This document shows positions 10,569-19,900 of a DNA stretch of 64,000 nt, in pieces (the first letter of the stretch is position 1; each line of letters starts with the position of its first letter). Location: contig NZ_MAEH01000017.1 of the NCBI RefSeq assembly GCF_009933135.1, positions 1 through 64,000 on the forward strand, in the 5' to 3' direction. A program made the position numbers and the translations under genes. The notes beneath the pieces were generated by a model that was not told where the DNA came from, did no database searches, and was given only the letters and a program-made list of their open reading frames with translations. Source of the stretch: Candidatus Enterococcus leclercqii (GTDB lineage Bacteria; Bacillota; Bacilli; Lactobacillales; Enterococcaceae).

Positions 10569-11513
10569 ATGACGGAATTGCTGCGTTTGACCGATCTAAA
10601 GAAAAGTTACGATGGTAAAAAGCTGGCCCTCGACGGCATCAATCTCTCTGTCCAGTCAGGAGAATTTATCGTGGTGATTGGTCCATCAGGAGCCGGAAAA
10701 TCCACCCTGATCCGGACCATTAACCAGTTGGTACGACCGACTAGCGGCACCGTGTATTTTGACGGTTGCGAGCTAACCAGCTTGAAAGGCCGCGCGCTAC
10801 GAAAAAAACGAGGCGACATTGGCATGATTTTCCAGCATTACAATCTTATTGGCCGCACCAACGTCATCAAAAATGTCCTCCATGGACGGCTCAGCCGAAT
10901 GCCTTTTTATAAGTCTTTATTGGGCCTATACCCGGAAATTGAACGAAGTCAAGCGCTGAATTTGCTGAAAACAGTGGGGTTGGAAGATCAGATTTATCAA
11001 CGAGCCAGTGACCTTTCTGGCGGACAGATGCAACGAGTCGGTATCTGTCGGGCCCTCATGCAAGAGCCTAAGCTGATTTTGGCAGACGAGCCCATCGCTT
11101 CTTTGGATCCAAAATCCGCCGACATCGTCATGGATCAACTGAAAACCATCACTACCCGCCGTCAGATCACTTGCATCGTCAACTTGCATCAAGTTGATTA
11201 TGCCAAGCAATATGCCACTCGTATTCTGGGAGTTAAAGAGGGGAAAATCGTATTTGACGGACCTCCAGAAGCGCTGAGTACAAAGATTACGGCTGCCATC
11301 TACGCCGGTAAAGAAGAGCAGATGTCCCTTGCTGGTACTGAAAACAAAGACAATAAAGCAGCAATCAAGGAAATCACCCCCACTGCTCCGAATGAAGCAA
11401 CGATTCCCAACGCTACCGAGCTTCATGCCCCATTAGACAATAGCACCGTGGTTGTCGCCAGTGAAACTGCTTTAAGCACAGCGACAAAAGAAACAGGAGG
11501 CCTGGCACTATGA
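10569..11513 (+). CDS. phnC: PhnC-type ABC importer ATP-binding protein
   Basis: Cytosolic ATPase that powers the importer. It has Walker A (GPSGAGKST), the ABC signature (LSGGQMQRVGICRAL), Walker B (LILADEPIASLDP) and the switch His (NLHQVDYA). At 314 residues it is about 60 longer than usual PhnC proteins. The extra C-terminus (from about residue 250) is rich in Ala, Thr, Asn and Glu and looks disordered. GAGGAGG precedes the start, and the end overlaps the next permease gene by four bases. Confidence 0.93.
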   Translation: MTELLRLTDLKKSYDGKKLALDGINLSVQSGEFIVVIGPSGAGKSTLIRTINQLVRPTSGTVYFDGCELTSLKGRALRKKRGDIGMIFQHYNLIGRTNVIKNVLHGRLSRMPFYKSLLGLYPEIERSQALNLLKTVGLEDQIYQRASDLSGGQMQRVGICRALMQEPKLILADEPIASLDPKSADIVMDQLKTITTRRQITCIVNLHQVDYAKQYATRILGVKEGKIVFDGPPEALSTKITAAIYAGKEEQMSLAGTENKDNKAAIKEITPTAPNEATIPNATELHAPLDNSTVVVASETALSTATKETGGLAL

Positions 11514-12322
11514 ATAACCCAGAAACTCCTGTCGCAAAGTCACAAACGCTTTCTTTGTCAGAGGAAGCTGCGCTGAAGAAAACTACTGGTATTTCCTTGG
11601 TGTTAGCAGTGATTGTCGCAAGTTTTGCCTATCTAAAAGTTAATCCTTTCACTGCACTGGCGGGTTTTCCGGATTTTCTGCGCTTCTTTTGGGAGAATTT
11701 TTGGCCCATGAAAATCGCCAACTTGAACAGCTATCTTCCCCTGGTGCTGGAAACTGTTTTGTTTGCTGTAGTAGGAACCTATTGCTCCGCCTTTTTAGCG
11801 CTGTTTTTTGGACTCTTGATGTCCGAACAAACCAATCCTGTTCGCGGGCTACGTCTGCTGGTCCGGATTTTCATCAGTTTTTTGCGAAACATCCCCGTTT
11901 TAGTCTGGGCCAGTTTGTTGGTTTATATTTTCGGGATTGGAAATCTCGTTGGACTTTTGGCATTGATCTTGGCAACACTGGGCTTTTTGGCTCGCTCCTA
12001 CGCTGAATCTATTGATGAGATTGGGGCCACCAAGCTAGAGGCTTTGCGAGCTGGCGGGGCTAGTTATCTACAGGTGCTCTTTCACGGCTTGTTGCCAGAG
12101 TTCGTTCCTGCTTGGCTGAACTGGACGTTATTTTCCTTTGAGATCAACATTCGAGCCTCGGCGATTTTGGGGATGGTAGGCGCTGGTGGGATTGGGATCA
12201 TGATTCAGACCAATATCCGACTGTTTCGCTACCATGAAGCTTTGTTTCTAATTGTCATGTTGGTGGTGATGGTCTTATTGACCGAATTCACTGTGAGCCG
12301 TTTGCGGAAAAAAATCCTCTAG
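11510..12322 (+). CDS. phnE: PhnE-type ABC importer permease, first subunit
   Basis: Inner-membrane permease of 270 residues in the MetI-like family, with about six hydrophobic segments. The EAA coupling loop is seen as EIGATKLEALRAGGASYLQ, near 165-183. A 25-residue polar N-terminus precedes the first membrane helix. ATGA overlap with phnC indicates coupled translation. It probably pairs with the second permease as a heterodimer. Confidence 0.92.
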   Translation: MNNPETPVAKSQTLSLSEEAALKKTTGISLVLAVIVASFAYLKVNPFTALAGFPDFLRFFWENFWPMKIANLNSYLPLVLETVLFAVVGTYCSAFLALFFGLLMSEQTNPVRGLRLLVRIFISFLRNIPVLVWASLLVYIFGIGNLVGLLALILATLGFLARSYAESIDEIGATKLEALRAGGASYLQVLFHGLLPEFVPAWLNWTLFSFEINIRASAILGMVGAGGIGIMIQTNIRLFRYHEALFLIVMLVVMVLLTEFTVSRLRKKIL

Positions 12323-12359
12323 ACAGCTATCGAATCTCATTTCAGAAAGGAAATCACCT

Positions 12360-13148
12360 ATGTCTTCTACTACTATTCCTCTTTCCCCAAAGCGCCAACA
12401 ATGGTTTCGCAGTGGACTGATTGCGTTGCTGAGTGTTTTATTTTTCACCAGCACCGCAGCTTTAAATATGGATTTAGCCACTTTTTTGCAACGGGGAAAA
12501 CTCGCCGGCCGTATTCTCCGTAAATTCATGGTATTGGATATTGCCGCATTACCGGAGATTCTCCCGCAGTTAGGAGTTTCGCTGGCTTTGGCAGTTGCCG
12601 GTCTGACCATCGGCTGGATTTTATCTTTATTTCTGGCTTTTTTAGGTGCTGCCAACACTGCCCCGCTGCCACTATTTTCCGGTGTAATCAAAGGATTAGT
12701 CAGCCTCGTGCGGGCGGTACCCTCTTTAATCTGGATCTTGATCGTCGTCGCCAGCTTGGGCTTTGGCAATACCGCTGCTGTCATCGGAATGATTTTCCCT
12801 ACCACCGGCTATCTCACCAAATCTTTTATCGCCTCGATCGAAGAGCAAGAGCCAGCCATCATCGAAACCTTGCAAGCCGCTGGTGCCTCTTGGGGACAGA
12901 TTATCTGGCATGGTCTTTTGCCAGGGTTAAAGAACCCGTTCCTCTCTTGGACGGCAATCCGACTGGAAAGCAACATCGCCGAGTCCATCTCTCTTGGAAT
13001 GGTGGGAGCCGGCGGAATCGGCGCCCTGCTCACCAAAGCTATCGGCAAATACGATTACGGCCGCATCTCCACAATCATTTTAGTCATCTTTTTGACGATG
13101 GTCACAATGGAGCTTCTAATAGGACGTCTCAAAAAGAGCAGCCGCTAA
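12360..13148 (+). CDS. phnE: PhnE-type ABC importer permease, second subunit
   Basis: Second MetI-like permease, 262 residues, related to but clearly diverged from the first. The coupling loop reads QEPAIIETLQAAGASWGQI. AAAGGAAA is the likely ribosome site. It starts 37 bases after the first permease, so the four genes form one operon. Paired PhnE genes are common in Firmicute phosphonate/phosphite importers. Confidence 0.92.
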   Translation: MSSTTIPLSPKRQQWFRSGLIALLSVLFFTSTAALNMDLATFLQRGKLAGRILRKFMVLDIAALPEILPQLGVSLALAVAGLTIGWILSLFLAFLGAANTAPLPLFSGVIKGLVSLVRAVPSLIWILIVVASLGFGNTAAVIGMIFPTTGYLTKSFIASIEEQEPAIIETLQAAGASWGQIIWHGLLPGLKNPFLSWTAIRLESNIAESISLGMVGAGGIGALLTKAIGKYDYGRISTIILVIFLTMVTMELLIGRLKKSSR

Positions 13149-13256
13149 AGACTGCCCTACAAAAATGAGTTTAAGTTAATGAAGGTTACGGTCGGCTGCG
13201 ATTTTGCTTCCGACCCTACGGTAAAAACTACAAAAATAGAATTGGAGGAGTTTCAC

Positions 13257-13991
13257 ATGGAACATTATACTCGACTGCCTTTGACAGGTACCCTCAACAC
13301 CCGCGACTTAGGTGGTATTCCTACACCATCAGGCCCTACCCCTTGGCAAACATTTCTTAGAAGTGACGGTCTCCAAAACATAAGCATCCCTGACATCCAA
13401 TTTTTACAAAACTATGGCGTCACTCGCATCATTGATTTGCGTTCAGCAGAAGAATTGTTGCAGCAACCTGACCCTGTGACTGAAACCATTCAATATTTCA
13501 ATATCCCCCTGATGATTGGCGACGTGGCTGATGCGACTCAAAACCTGTCAAGCCACAGCTTTGATCTAGGCGACTTCTATATCGGACTGCTGGAAGAACG
13601 TTCCTCACAGTTGCGTTTGATTTTTGAGTTGTTGGCTGAAAATAGCGGCGCTACCCTCTTTCACTGCGCCGCCGGCAAAGATCGTACCGGCGTGGTTGCT
13701 GCCCTGCTTTTAGAATTGGCAGAAGCAGCTTACCCTGACATCATCGCGGATTACCAAGTCACCCATACTTTTCTTGCTGCCGACAGCCGCTTCCAATCGG
13801 TTCAAACCACTATCGACCCAACACTGTTACGCTCAGATGCCCAGAACATGAGCCGCTTTTTGAACCATCTGGCCCACCATTACGGAAATGCCGGCACTTA
13901 TTTTCGCCAAGCCGGCCTCAGCCCAGAACATCTGCACCTCTTGCAACAAAAACTCAACAGGAAACTTACCGTAAAAGCAGTAAATGAATGA
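13257..13991 (+). CDS. Tyrosine (dual-specificity) protein phosphatase, Iphp family
   Basis: Cysteine phosphatase of 244 residues. The P-loop HCAAGKDRTGV carries the Cys nucleophile and Arg, and the N-terminal NTRDLGG and LRSDGL motifs are typical of the bacterial Iphp/LipA-like group, which acts on phosphotyrosine or phosphoinositides. I choose ATG 13257 because GGAGGAG lies eight bases upstream; 26 upstream codons in frame lack a ribosome site. It follows the importer by about 100 bases and may be cotranscribed with it. No signal peptide, so it is cytosolic. Its substrate is unknown. Confidence 0.85.
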   Translation: MEHYTRLPLTGTLNTRDLGGIPTPSGPTPWQTFLRSDGLQNISIPDIQFLQNYGVTRIIDLRSAEELLQQPDPVTETIQYFNIPLMIGDVADATQNLSSHSFDLGDFYIGLLEERSSQLRLIFELLAENSGATLFHCAAGKDRTGVVAALLLELAEAAYPDIIADYQVTHTFLAADSRFQSVQTTIDPTLLRSDAQNMSRFLNHLAHHYGNAGTYFRQAGLSPEHLHLLQQKLNRKLTVKAVNE

Positions 13992-14112
13992 ACGGGCCTC
14001 ATTGATTTATCGCTGTTGGCGGACATCGAGTAAAAGCTTATCCAAGTCCTACCGCTTTTCTTGAATCAACTTTTTCACCAATCTCGGTAGACTGAAATAG
14101 CTGTTTTCTTGA

Positions 14113-14397
14113 TTAATTTCCGTTATTTCGCAACGACATGATAGTTGCCAATATGGCAAACAACACTAACGCGATATTCAGAAGAACAATTCCAATTGCA
14201 AGATATCTATTTCCGCCTTTCTTAAAAGCTATGCCACTGCTTACGACTGATACGAGGATTAGCCCTAAGCAAATAGCTAAGTGTTGTTGTGTGAGTTCAC
14301 GAAAATTCACAAAGTAAATTATTAGCAACAGAGCAAAACTTATAATAGATACCAGTAATAGCAGCCTTGCATTGCCACTATCTTTTTTTGAAATCAT
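14113..14397 (-). CDS. Small three-helix membrane protein, function unknown
   Basis: This is 94 residues with three hydrophobic helices (about 11-31, 38-56 and 65-87) and short charged ends. I recognise no family motif. It lies between the phosphatase and rpoZ on the minus strand. The codon pattern is plausible, but the ribosome site is modest (GGGGGCGG-like bases upstream). It could be a transcript of its own, because a terminator separates it from rpoZ. Confidence 0.55.
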   Translation of the reverse strand: MISKKDSGNARLLLLVSIISFALLLIIYFVNFRELTQQHLAICLGLILVSVVSSGIAFKKGGNRYLAIGIVLLNIALVLFAILATIMSLRNNGN

Positions 14398-14602
14398 AGC
14401 TATCCGCCCCCTAAAGAAACCGTTTTTTTAATTGTATCTTTTCTAAGGACATTCGTCACTAATTAAAAAGAAAGCAGCTTATAATCTTGTTTAATAATGA
14501 TTATTACTTTCAAACAGTACTTTTTGCTTGATACTTTTATAAGATGACGATCAATCTGATAAAATTAACTAACACATCGAACGCTATTTTCTCATCCAAA
14601 AC

Positions 14603-14653
14603 AAAAAGCCCTATCCCTCTTGGCAAATTAGCATCGAAGGGATGGGGCTTTTT
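14603..14653 (-). terminator. Rho-independent terminator after rpoZ
   Basis: AAAAAGCCCTATCCCTC on the plus strand pairs with GAAGGGATGGGGCTTTTT. Read on the minus strand it lies about 30 bases after the rpoZ stop and ends in a run of T. It closes the gmk-rpoZ transcript before the inserted importer region. Confidence 0.85.
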
Positions 14654-14684
14654 GATTGTTACAATTAGAAGCTGGTGGTCTGAT

Positions 14685-14990
14685 TTACATTTTTTGTTCG
14701 TCCCGGATTTTTTTCTCCAGTTCTTTCTTTTCTTGTTCTTGTTGTGCTTTACGTTCTTGTTCTTCCATTTTGATACGCGCACGTTTGATCTCTGGATGCG
14801 GATCATTGATTACTGTTTTAGATTCGATTTCTTCCAAAGCTTGTCCCACAGATTTTACCGATTCAAAAGAATCTACAGTCGGTTTAGCACCGGCATCTAG
14901 TTCGTGGGCGCGTTTTGACGCCAGAATCACCAAGGAATATTTAGAATTGACACGGTCTAGCAATTTGTCGATTGAAGGTTTTAACATCAT
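14685..14990 (-). CDS. rpoZ: RNA polymerase omega subunit
   Basis: Small core RNA polymerase subunit of 101 residues that helps assemble beta-prime. Conserved features are [10 protein letters not shown] at the N-terminus, [15 protein letters not shown] and the conserved GQALEEI-type helix. The C-terminal 30 residues are a highly charged Glu/Lys/Gln coiled-coil-like tail. It starts six bases after gmk, the standard Firmicute order. The next base-level neighbour downstream is a terminator, not priA as in most relatives. Confidence 0.95.
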   Translation of the reverse strand: MMLKPSIDKLLDRVNSKYSLVILASKRAHELDAGAKPTVDSFESVKSVGQALEEIESKTVINDPHPEIKRARIKMEEQERKAQQEQEKKELEKKIRDEQKM

Positions 14991-14996
14991 AACGTA

Positions 14997-15899
<903 letters not shown>

Positions 15900-15925
15900 A
15901 CCGGGACAGGTTGCCCTCTCCCGGT
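15900..15925 (-). terminator. Terminator after the 93-residue conserved gene
   Basis: ACCGGGA at 15900-15906 pairs with TCCCGGT at 15919-15925. On the minus strand the stem is followed by GATTTTTTG. It lies 15 bases after the stop codon of the small gene. Confidence 0.75.
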
Positions 15926-15940
15926 AAAATCAATTGCTTT

Positions 15941-16222
15941 TTACAGCCCCATGTTAGAAAGTGTGTTGATTACATTGCGCAGCTCGTCTTTGCGGGTTTC
16001 GGCTTCATCAATCGGATCCGTCACCGCTTCCACATCAATGCGGGAAATCAATTCCCGTCGCATAGTCACATAGGTTTCATTGACCAACAAGCGGATCTCA
16101 TCGTCTGTTACTAAAGCACAAGCATCCTGCCACGCTTCATAAGGATCCCGCTCGGAAGGAACCGTCCGCTTCACCACAGAACGCCCACTGACACCGTGAA
16201 AAGTCACATCATAATACTTCAT
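15941..16222 (-). CDS. Conserved small protein of unknown function
   Basis: This is a 93-residue soluble, acidic protein starting MKYYDVTFHG. It has no signal peptide, membrane helix or motif that I recognise. Codon use is like the neighbours, and GAAAGG lies upstream of the ATG. It lies between yicC and gmk on the same strand, where short uncharacterised genes occur in related genomes. A structural guess of an alpha/beta fold is inference only. Confidence 0.7.
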   Translation of the reverse strand: MKYYDVTFHGVSGRSVVKRTVPSERDPYEAWQDACALVTDDEIRLLVNETYVTMRRELISRIDVEAVTDPIDEAETRKDELRNVINTLSNMGL

Positions 16223-16386
16223 CTTGTTTCCGCCTTTCTCTTATGCCGGAGTGCTCCCAGAAACTGTCCGGAGTGCAGCCAGCAACAACCTTCTTCTATA
16301 TTATATCGATAGTCTGCGAATCTGGCGAAGGATATGCGAAGAAGTTGTTTTTAAAAAAATACAGTCCACAGTCTGTTTATCAGCTG

Positions 16387-17274
16387 CTACTCTACATTTT
16401 GCACTTGTTCTCTGATCTTCTCAACGGTGGTTTTCATTTGTACCACCAGTTCTTTGATCTCGATGGCACCGGATTTGGAGCCGATTGTGTTGATTTCTCG
16501 GTTCATTTCTTGAATCAAAAAGTCCAATTCTCGACCGACGGGTTCAGTCGCAGCAAGCAAATCATCGAATTTTCGCAGGTGGATTGTCAAACGGTCCAGT
16601 TCTTCATGGATGTCTCCACGTTCCAAAAGCAATGCCAATTCAGTAAGGAGGCGGTCTTGATCCACTGTCTCACCCAGATAATCCTGCAGCTTTTTCTCAA
16701 ACCGTGTCCGGTATTCTTCTTCATAGATAGCCACGAATTCCTGCAGGCGAGAAAGCGCATCGGCAATAGTCTGGCGATTTTCCTGCATGACGGTTGCCAG
16801 GCCGGCACCTTCTTGCTCGCGACTGCTGGCATTTTGTGCCGCAGCTTGACTGACGGCAGCTACTAAAAGCTCCTCCAGACCAGTATCATCAGACTTGTCT
16901 TCTTTGATTTCTACAAAATCCGGCAAGGTCACCAACTGCTGCAAAATAGCGGCCACTTCCAGATCTGTTTCACCATAGCGAGCGGCAGCTTCTGCTTTCA
17001 GCTCTTTCACCAGTTGATCCACTAAGCCCCAGTGAACTGTTACGGCTTTGGTATCATCGCCGGTTTCTTTAACTGTAACGAAGACTTCTACCCGCCCTCG
17101 AGGAAGCCGCTCTTTGATAAGTTGGCGGATGGTTCCTTCGTATGGATTTACCTGTTTGGGACTGCGAATTTGAACATCCAAAAAACGATGGTTGACGCTT
17201 TTGACTTCGACTTCTACCGTATAGCGGTCATTTTCCTCTCGACTTTTGCCAAATCCGGTCATGCTTTTGATCAT
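16387..17274 (-). CDS. yicC: YicC-family endoribonuclease
   Basis: The family founders are 3'-directed endoribonucleases that act on RNA (E. coli YicC, B. subtilis YloC). The N-terminus MIKSMTGFGKS is the family signature. The C-terminal DUF1732 ends in the conserved IQEMNREINTIGSKS and IKELVVQMK motifs. I choose ATG 17274 (295 residues) because GTGAGGG lies upstream; the longer frame has no conserved extension. It lies upstream of gmk as in most Firmicutes. Confidence 0.93.
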   Translation of the reverse strand: MIKSMTGFGKSREENDRYTVEVEVKSVNHRFLDVQIRSPKQVNPYEGTIRQLIKERLPRGRVEVFVTVKETGDDTKAVTVHWGLVDQLVKELKAEAAARYGETDLEVAAILQQLVTLPDFVEIKEDKSDDTGLEELLVAAVSQAAAQNASSREQEGAGLATVMQENRQTIADALSRLQEFVAIYEEEYRTRFEKKLQDYLGETVDQDRLLTELALLLERGDIHEELDRLTIHLRKFDDLLAATEPVGRELDFLIQEMNREINTIGSKSGAIEIKELVVQMKTTVEKIREQVQNVE

Positions 17275-17340
17275 CGATTTTCCCTCACTTTGTTTTTCTA
17301 TAACCATCATGCTCAATCCAAAAAATAGTCAGCCAGGTTG

Positions 17341-17559
17341 CTACATCTTTTGGATGGCCTCTTTCAAGGCAGCAAATTCCTCGTTACTCAAGGTCACACC
17401 TTTGCCCATTTTCTCATGCTCTGGTGCCCAATCACGAATATCGAACTTCGGTGGTCGTCCGTTCCAGCTTACCAAATTAAACTCTTTGCGCCAGCCCTTC
17501 GGATTTTCCGAAAGAACAGCAATCTCTTCTACAATCTCAAATGAAAATTCCTGTGCCAT
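17341..17559 (-). CDS. ydbC: YdbC-family PC4-like single-strand DNA-binding protein
   Basis: This 72-residue protein matches the YdbC/PC4 family, homologous to the eukaryotic coactivator PC4, which binds single-stranded DNA as a dimer (Lactococcus YdbC structure). Recognisable features are the strand pattern IVEEIAVLSE, KEFNLVSWNGRPPKFDIRDW and the C-terminal helix NEEFAALKEAIQKM. GGAGGAAG precedes the start. It stands just upstream of yicC with a 66-base gap, possibly cotranscribed. Confidence 0.85.
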   Translation of the reverse strand: MAQEFSFEIVEEIAVLSENPKGWRKEFNLVSWNGRPPKFDIRDWAPEHEKMGKGVTLSNEEFAALKEAIQKM

Positions 17560-17610
17560 CTGTCTTCCTCCGTTTCTGTTTCAAAAGCAGGTGAACCTGC
17601 TCTGTCTTAA

Positions 17611-19344
17611 TTAACTATGCGTTACCTCATCGCTTTTTGTGGATGTGGCAAGCAATTCTGCCAAAAATGCACCGGCCACTGCCGTAACAGGCGTCAACTC
17701 AAGCAGTTGCCTCAATGCTGCCGTGATAGGGGTTTTGGCTGTAAAACTTCGCTGCCAATACAGCAGTTGACGAGTGTCAGAAATTGCCAGCAGTCGTTCC
17801 CGATATTGACGCAGCCATTCTGCTACTGACAAAACGCCTTCAATCGGCTCTGCCTGCGCATTGCAGGCCTTTTTTAGAACCGGCAGAAATTCAGCCGCTT
17901 CATAGCATTTTTCTGGTGGGACATTCAATAGCCCACCACACAACTCCGCTAAAGCAGAACCCGCTGTTTCGAACACAACCTTGCTTTGGTAGGCTTTATT
18001 CAAACGACTCCAAAATGGTCGCCCTTTGATGAGTTGCCAGAGGGGATCATCGGTTTGCTGCAATCGGCGGCAGAACCGGCGCCAAACTTTGTTCAACGCA
18101 GCTTCTTCTTCCTCACTAAAGGTGTACCAGTAGCCCTTGCCGCGTCCAAAATGCTTCATGGTTTCCAGATAGCCCAGCTGGTAATTGATTCGAGAACGCT
18201 CCCGATCGAAGACTAGAAAACTTCCTAAGGTCCAAGGAGAATCAAAGGGCACCGTCGCCACGGTTTCAGGGATTGGGGTTCGTTTAATAAATCCGGGACC
18301 ATTAACGTCCACTACAATCAACTCACTGACTTCTTGTGCCAAGGCCACGTCCACCGGTAAATTGTTGCGATAGCCGCCGTCAATGTAATAATTGCCAGAG
18401 ATTTCTTTGGCTTTCATCGCGGGATAAAAAGAAGCAGAAGCAATTAACCACTGCAGATTGCCGGCACAGTCGTTTTTATCAAAGTGAACCACTTTCTCCG
18501 TAAAATCCGGTAGATGGGTGGTGCAGACATAGAGTTCTGCTGGACTGGCCTGCATTTTCTTCTCATCTAAAGCGTCATAAATCAGCTGTTCCAAAGGTTC
18601 TGTACTGGCACCATTTTCTCTAAGCGCGGTAATTGTCAGCGATTGGACCTGCTGTAAAAGCCGCGTTAGACTGTGATTGTCAGAGGCGGCGCGGGGAAAC
18701 TGCAAAACCTGATCTGTACTGATAGCTAGCCACAGTTCTTTGGCAGCCGCCACATCCCCCACCAAGATTAAACCACCATTCAGCGCCCCAACAGAAGCAC
18801 CAGTCACTACTTGCAGCGGAATCTGCAATTCCTGTAATGCCTCCCAAACACCGATTTGATAGGCGCCTCGAGCACCACCGCCCCCTAAGACTAGACCAGT
18901 GCGATACGTCAGGGACTTTTCAAAGCCCTCCGCAGCTGCTTGATAGCCTTGTGCGGTCAACCACTCCTGATTGCTGGCGGTCGTGGTAAAAGCCAAGACC
19001 AACTTTGCCACAAAGCGACTGCGGGCCGTCGTTTCCAACACTTCAAGTAATCGCCGCCAAGTCAGCTCCCACTGTCCATTAGTTCCCAGTCGCAAAAGAG
19101 CGTCATCAATGGGAGCCACCAACAGATTCGTGACTGTCAGACAGTGGCGCACCTCTTCATTTACTGTTAGATAAAAACGATAGCCGTATGCTTCTGTCTG
19201 ATAAGCGGTTCCGGCTTTTACTGCGGCTAAGAACTGCTCTTTGCCACGGGAATGACTGCCATAAAACGGCAGGATCAAACGGCCGCTCTCAAATATCGGA
19301 TCCAGCTGCAAAAAATCACCGGGGTAAAGTTTTTCTAGTTGCAT
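17611..19344 (-). CDS. Patatin-like phospholipase
   Basis: Serine lipid acyl hydrolase of 577 residues. A patatin domain at about 160-370 contains the oxyanion loop GGGARGAYQIG, the nucleophile elbow GASVG and the catalytic Asp in DGGYRNNLPV. About 155 N-terminal and 200 C-terminal residues lie outside the core and match no domain I know. No signal peptide is seen, so it is probably cytosolic or membrane-associated. I choose ATG 19344 because GAAAGGAGG lies about six bases upstream. Substrate unknown. Confidence 0.88.
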   Translation of the reverse strand: MQLEKLYPGDFLQLDPIFESGRLILPFYGSHSRGKEQFLAAVKAGTAYQTEAYGYRFYLTVNEEVRHCLTVTNLLVAPIDDALLRLGTNGQWELTWRRLLEVLETTARSRFVAKLVLAFTTTASNQEWLTAQGYQAAAEGFEKSLTYRTGLVLGGGGARGAYQIGVWEALQELQIPLQVVTGASVGALNGGLILVGDVAAAKELWLAISTDQVLQFPRAASDNHSLTRLLQQVQSLTITALRENGASTEPLEQLIYDALDEKKMQASPAELYVCTTHLPDFTEKVVHFDKNDCAGNLQWLIASASFYPAMKAKEISGNYYIDGGYRNNLPVDVALAQEVSELIVVDVNGPGFIKRTPIPETVATVPFDSPWTLGSFLVFDRERSRINYQLGYLETMKHFGRGKGYWYTFSEEEEAALNKVWRRFCRRLQQTDDPLWQLIKGRPFWSRLNKAYQSKVVFETAGSALAELCGGLLNVPPEKCYEAAEFLPVLKKACNAQAEPIEGVLSVAEWLRQYRERLLAISDTRQLLYWQRSFTAKTPITAALRQLLELTPVTAVAGAFLAELLATSTKSDEVTHS

Positions 19345-19753
19345 ACTGCCTCCTTTCGCAGCGGATAAACAGCGCACCACTAAGGGCCTGTTATCTGCTA
19401 AAAAGCTTTTTTCAAGTATACCACGACCCTAAGCAGGAATTGCCGGGAGAACTTTATTAGTTGCCATAAGCCTGCTTCGACTTACTCCACCATATTTTTT
19501 AAACCGTTATATTTTCAAAAAAATAGCGGATGCTAAACAAATTCTAATTACTAATACAAAAGCATTCGCAAAATACAAAAAAGAAAAACACGAACATTGA
19601 GAACTCTTCTCATCGTTATTTTAAATGTTTAATTCGGTCTAGATCAGTTTTCTATTATTGTAAGCACAAGGTCCAGGCATTGCCAAAACATTGTGCATTC
19701 TCGAAATTAATATTCTCTCGTTATTAAATTTTAAAGCAGATTGTATTCTATTT

Positions 19754-19782
19754 TTGACAATGCTAGAATCTCTATGTAAATA
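19754..19782 (+). promoter_or_regulatory. Candidate promoter of the xanthine dehydrogenase operon
   Basis: A perfect TTGACA at 19754-19759 is followed after 17 bases by TAAATA, a poor -10. It is 120 bases upstream of the xdhA start. Confidence 0.4.
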
Positions 19783-19794
19783 AAACGTTTGCAA
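19780..19794 (-). promoter_or_regulatory. cre-like CcpA operator
   Basis: Read on the minus strand, TTGCAAACGTTTTAT matches the cre consensus WTGNAANCGNWNNCW at all but one fixed position. It overlaps the expected start of xdh transcription, a position where CcpA represses. Inference from consensus only. Confidence 0.45.
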
Positions 19795-19900
19795 AATCGC
19801 GTGAGGTTGCGCGCGTGTTTTTTTAAGCTATCAACTAAATAATTTTCATTTTTATTTTAAAATTTTATTCAATGTTTCGTGATTAGAAAGGAGAACTACC

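Larger units (their letters stand above)
19345..19900. other. AT-rich intergenic region between patatin gene and xdh operon
   Basis: These 556 bases separate two divergent genes. I see no gene or known riboswitch. It holds the xdh promoter, the cre-like site and a small CGCG-loop-CGCG stem followed by T7 at about 19798-19826 in the leader, which could be a weak attenuator. Confidence 0.5.

Noticed and set aside
12275-12805. 176-codon minus-strand frame opposite the phnE pair
   Set aside because: Antisense shadow; residue pattern mirrors the permease codons.
19800-19830. Purine riboswitch upstream of xdhA
   Set aside because: The conserved purine-aptamer core is not found in the leader.
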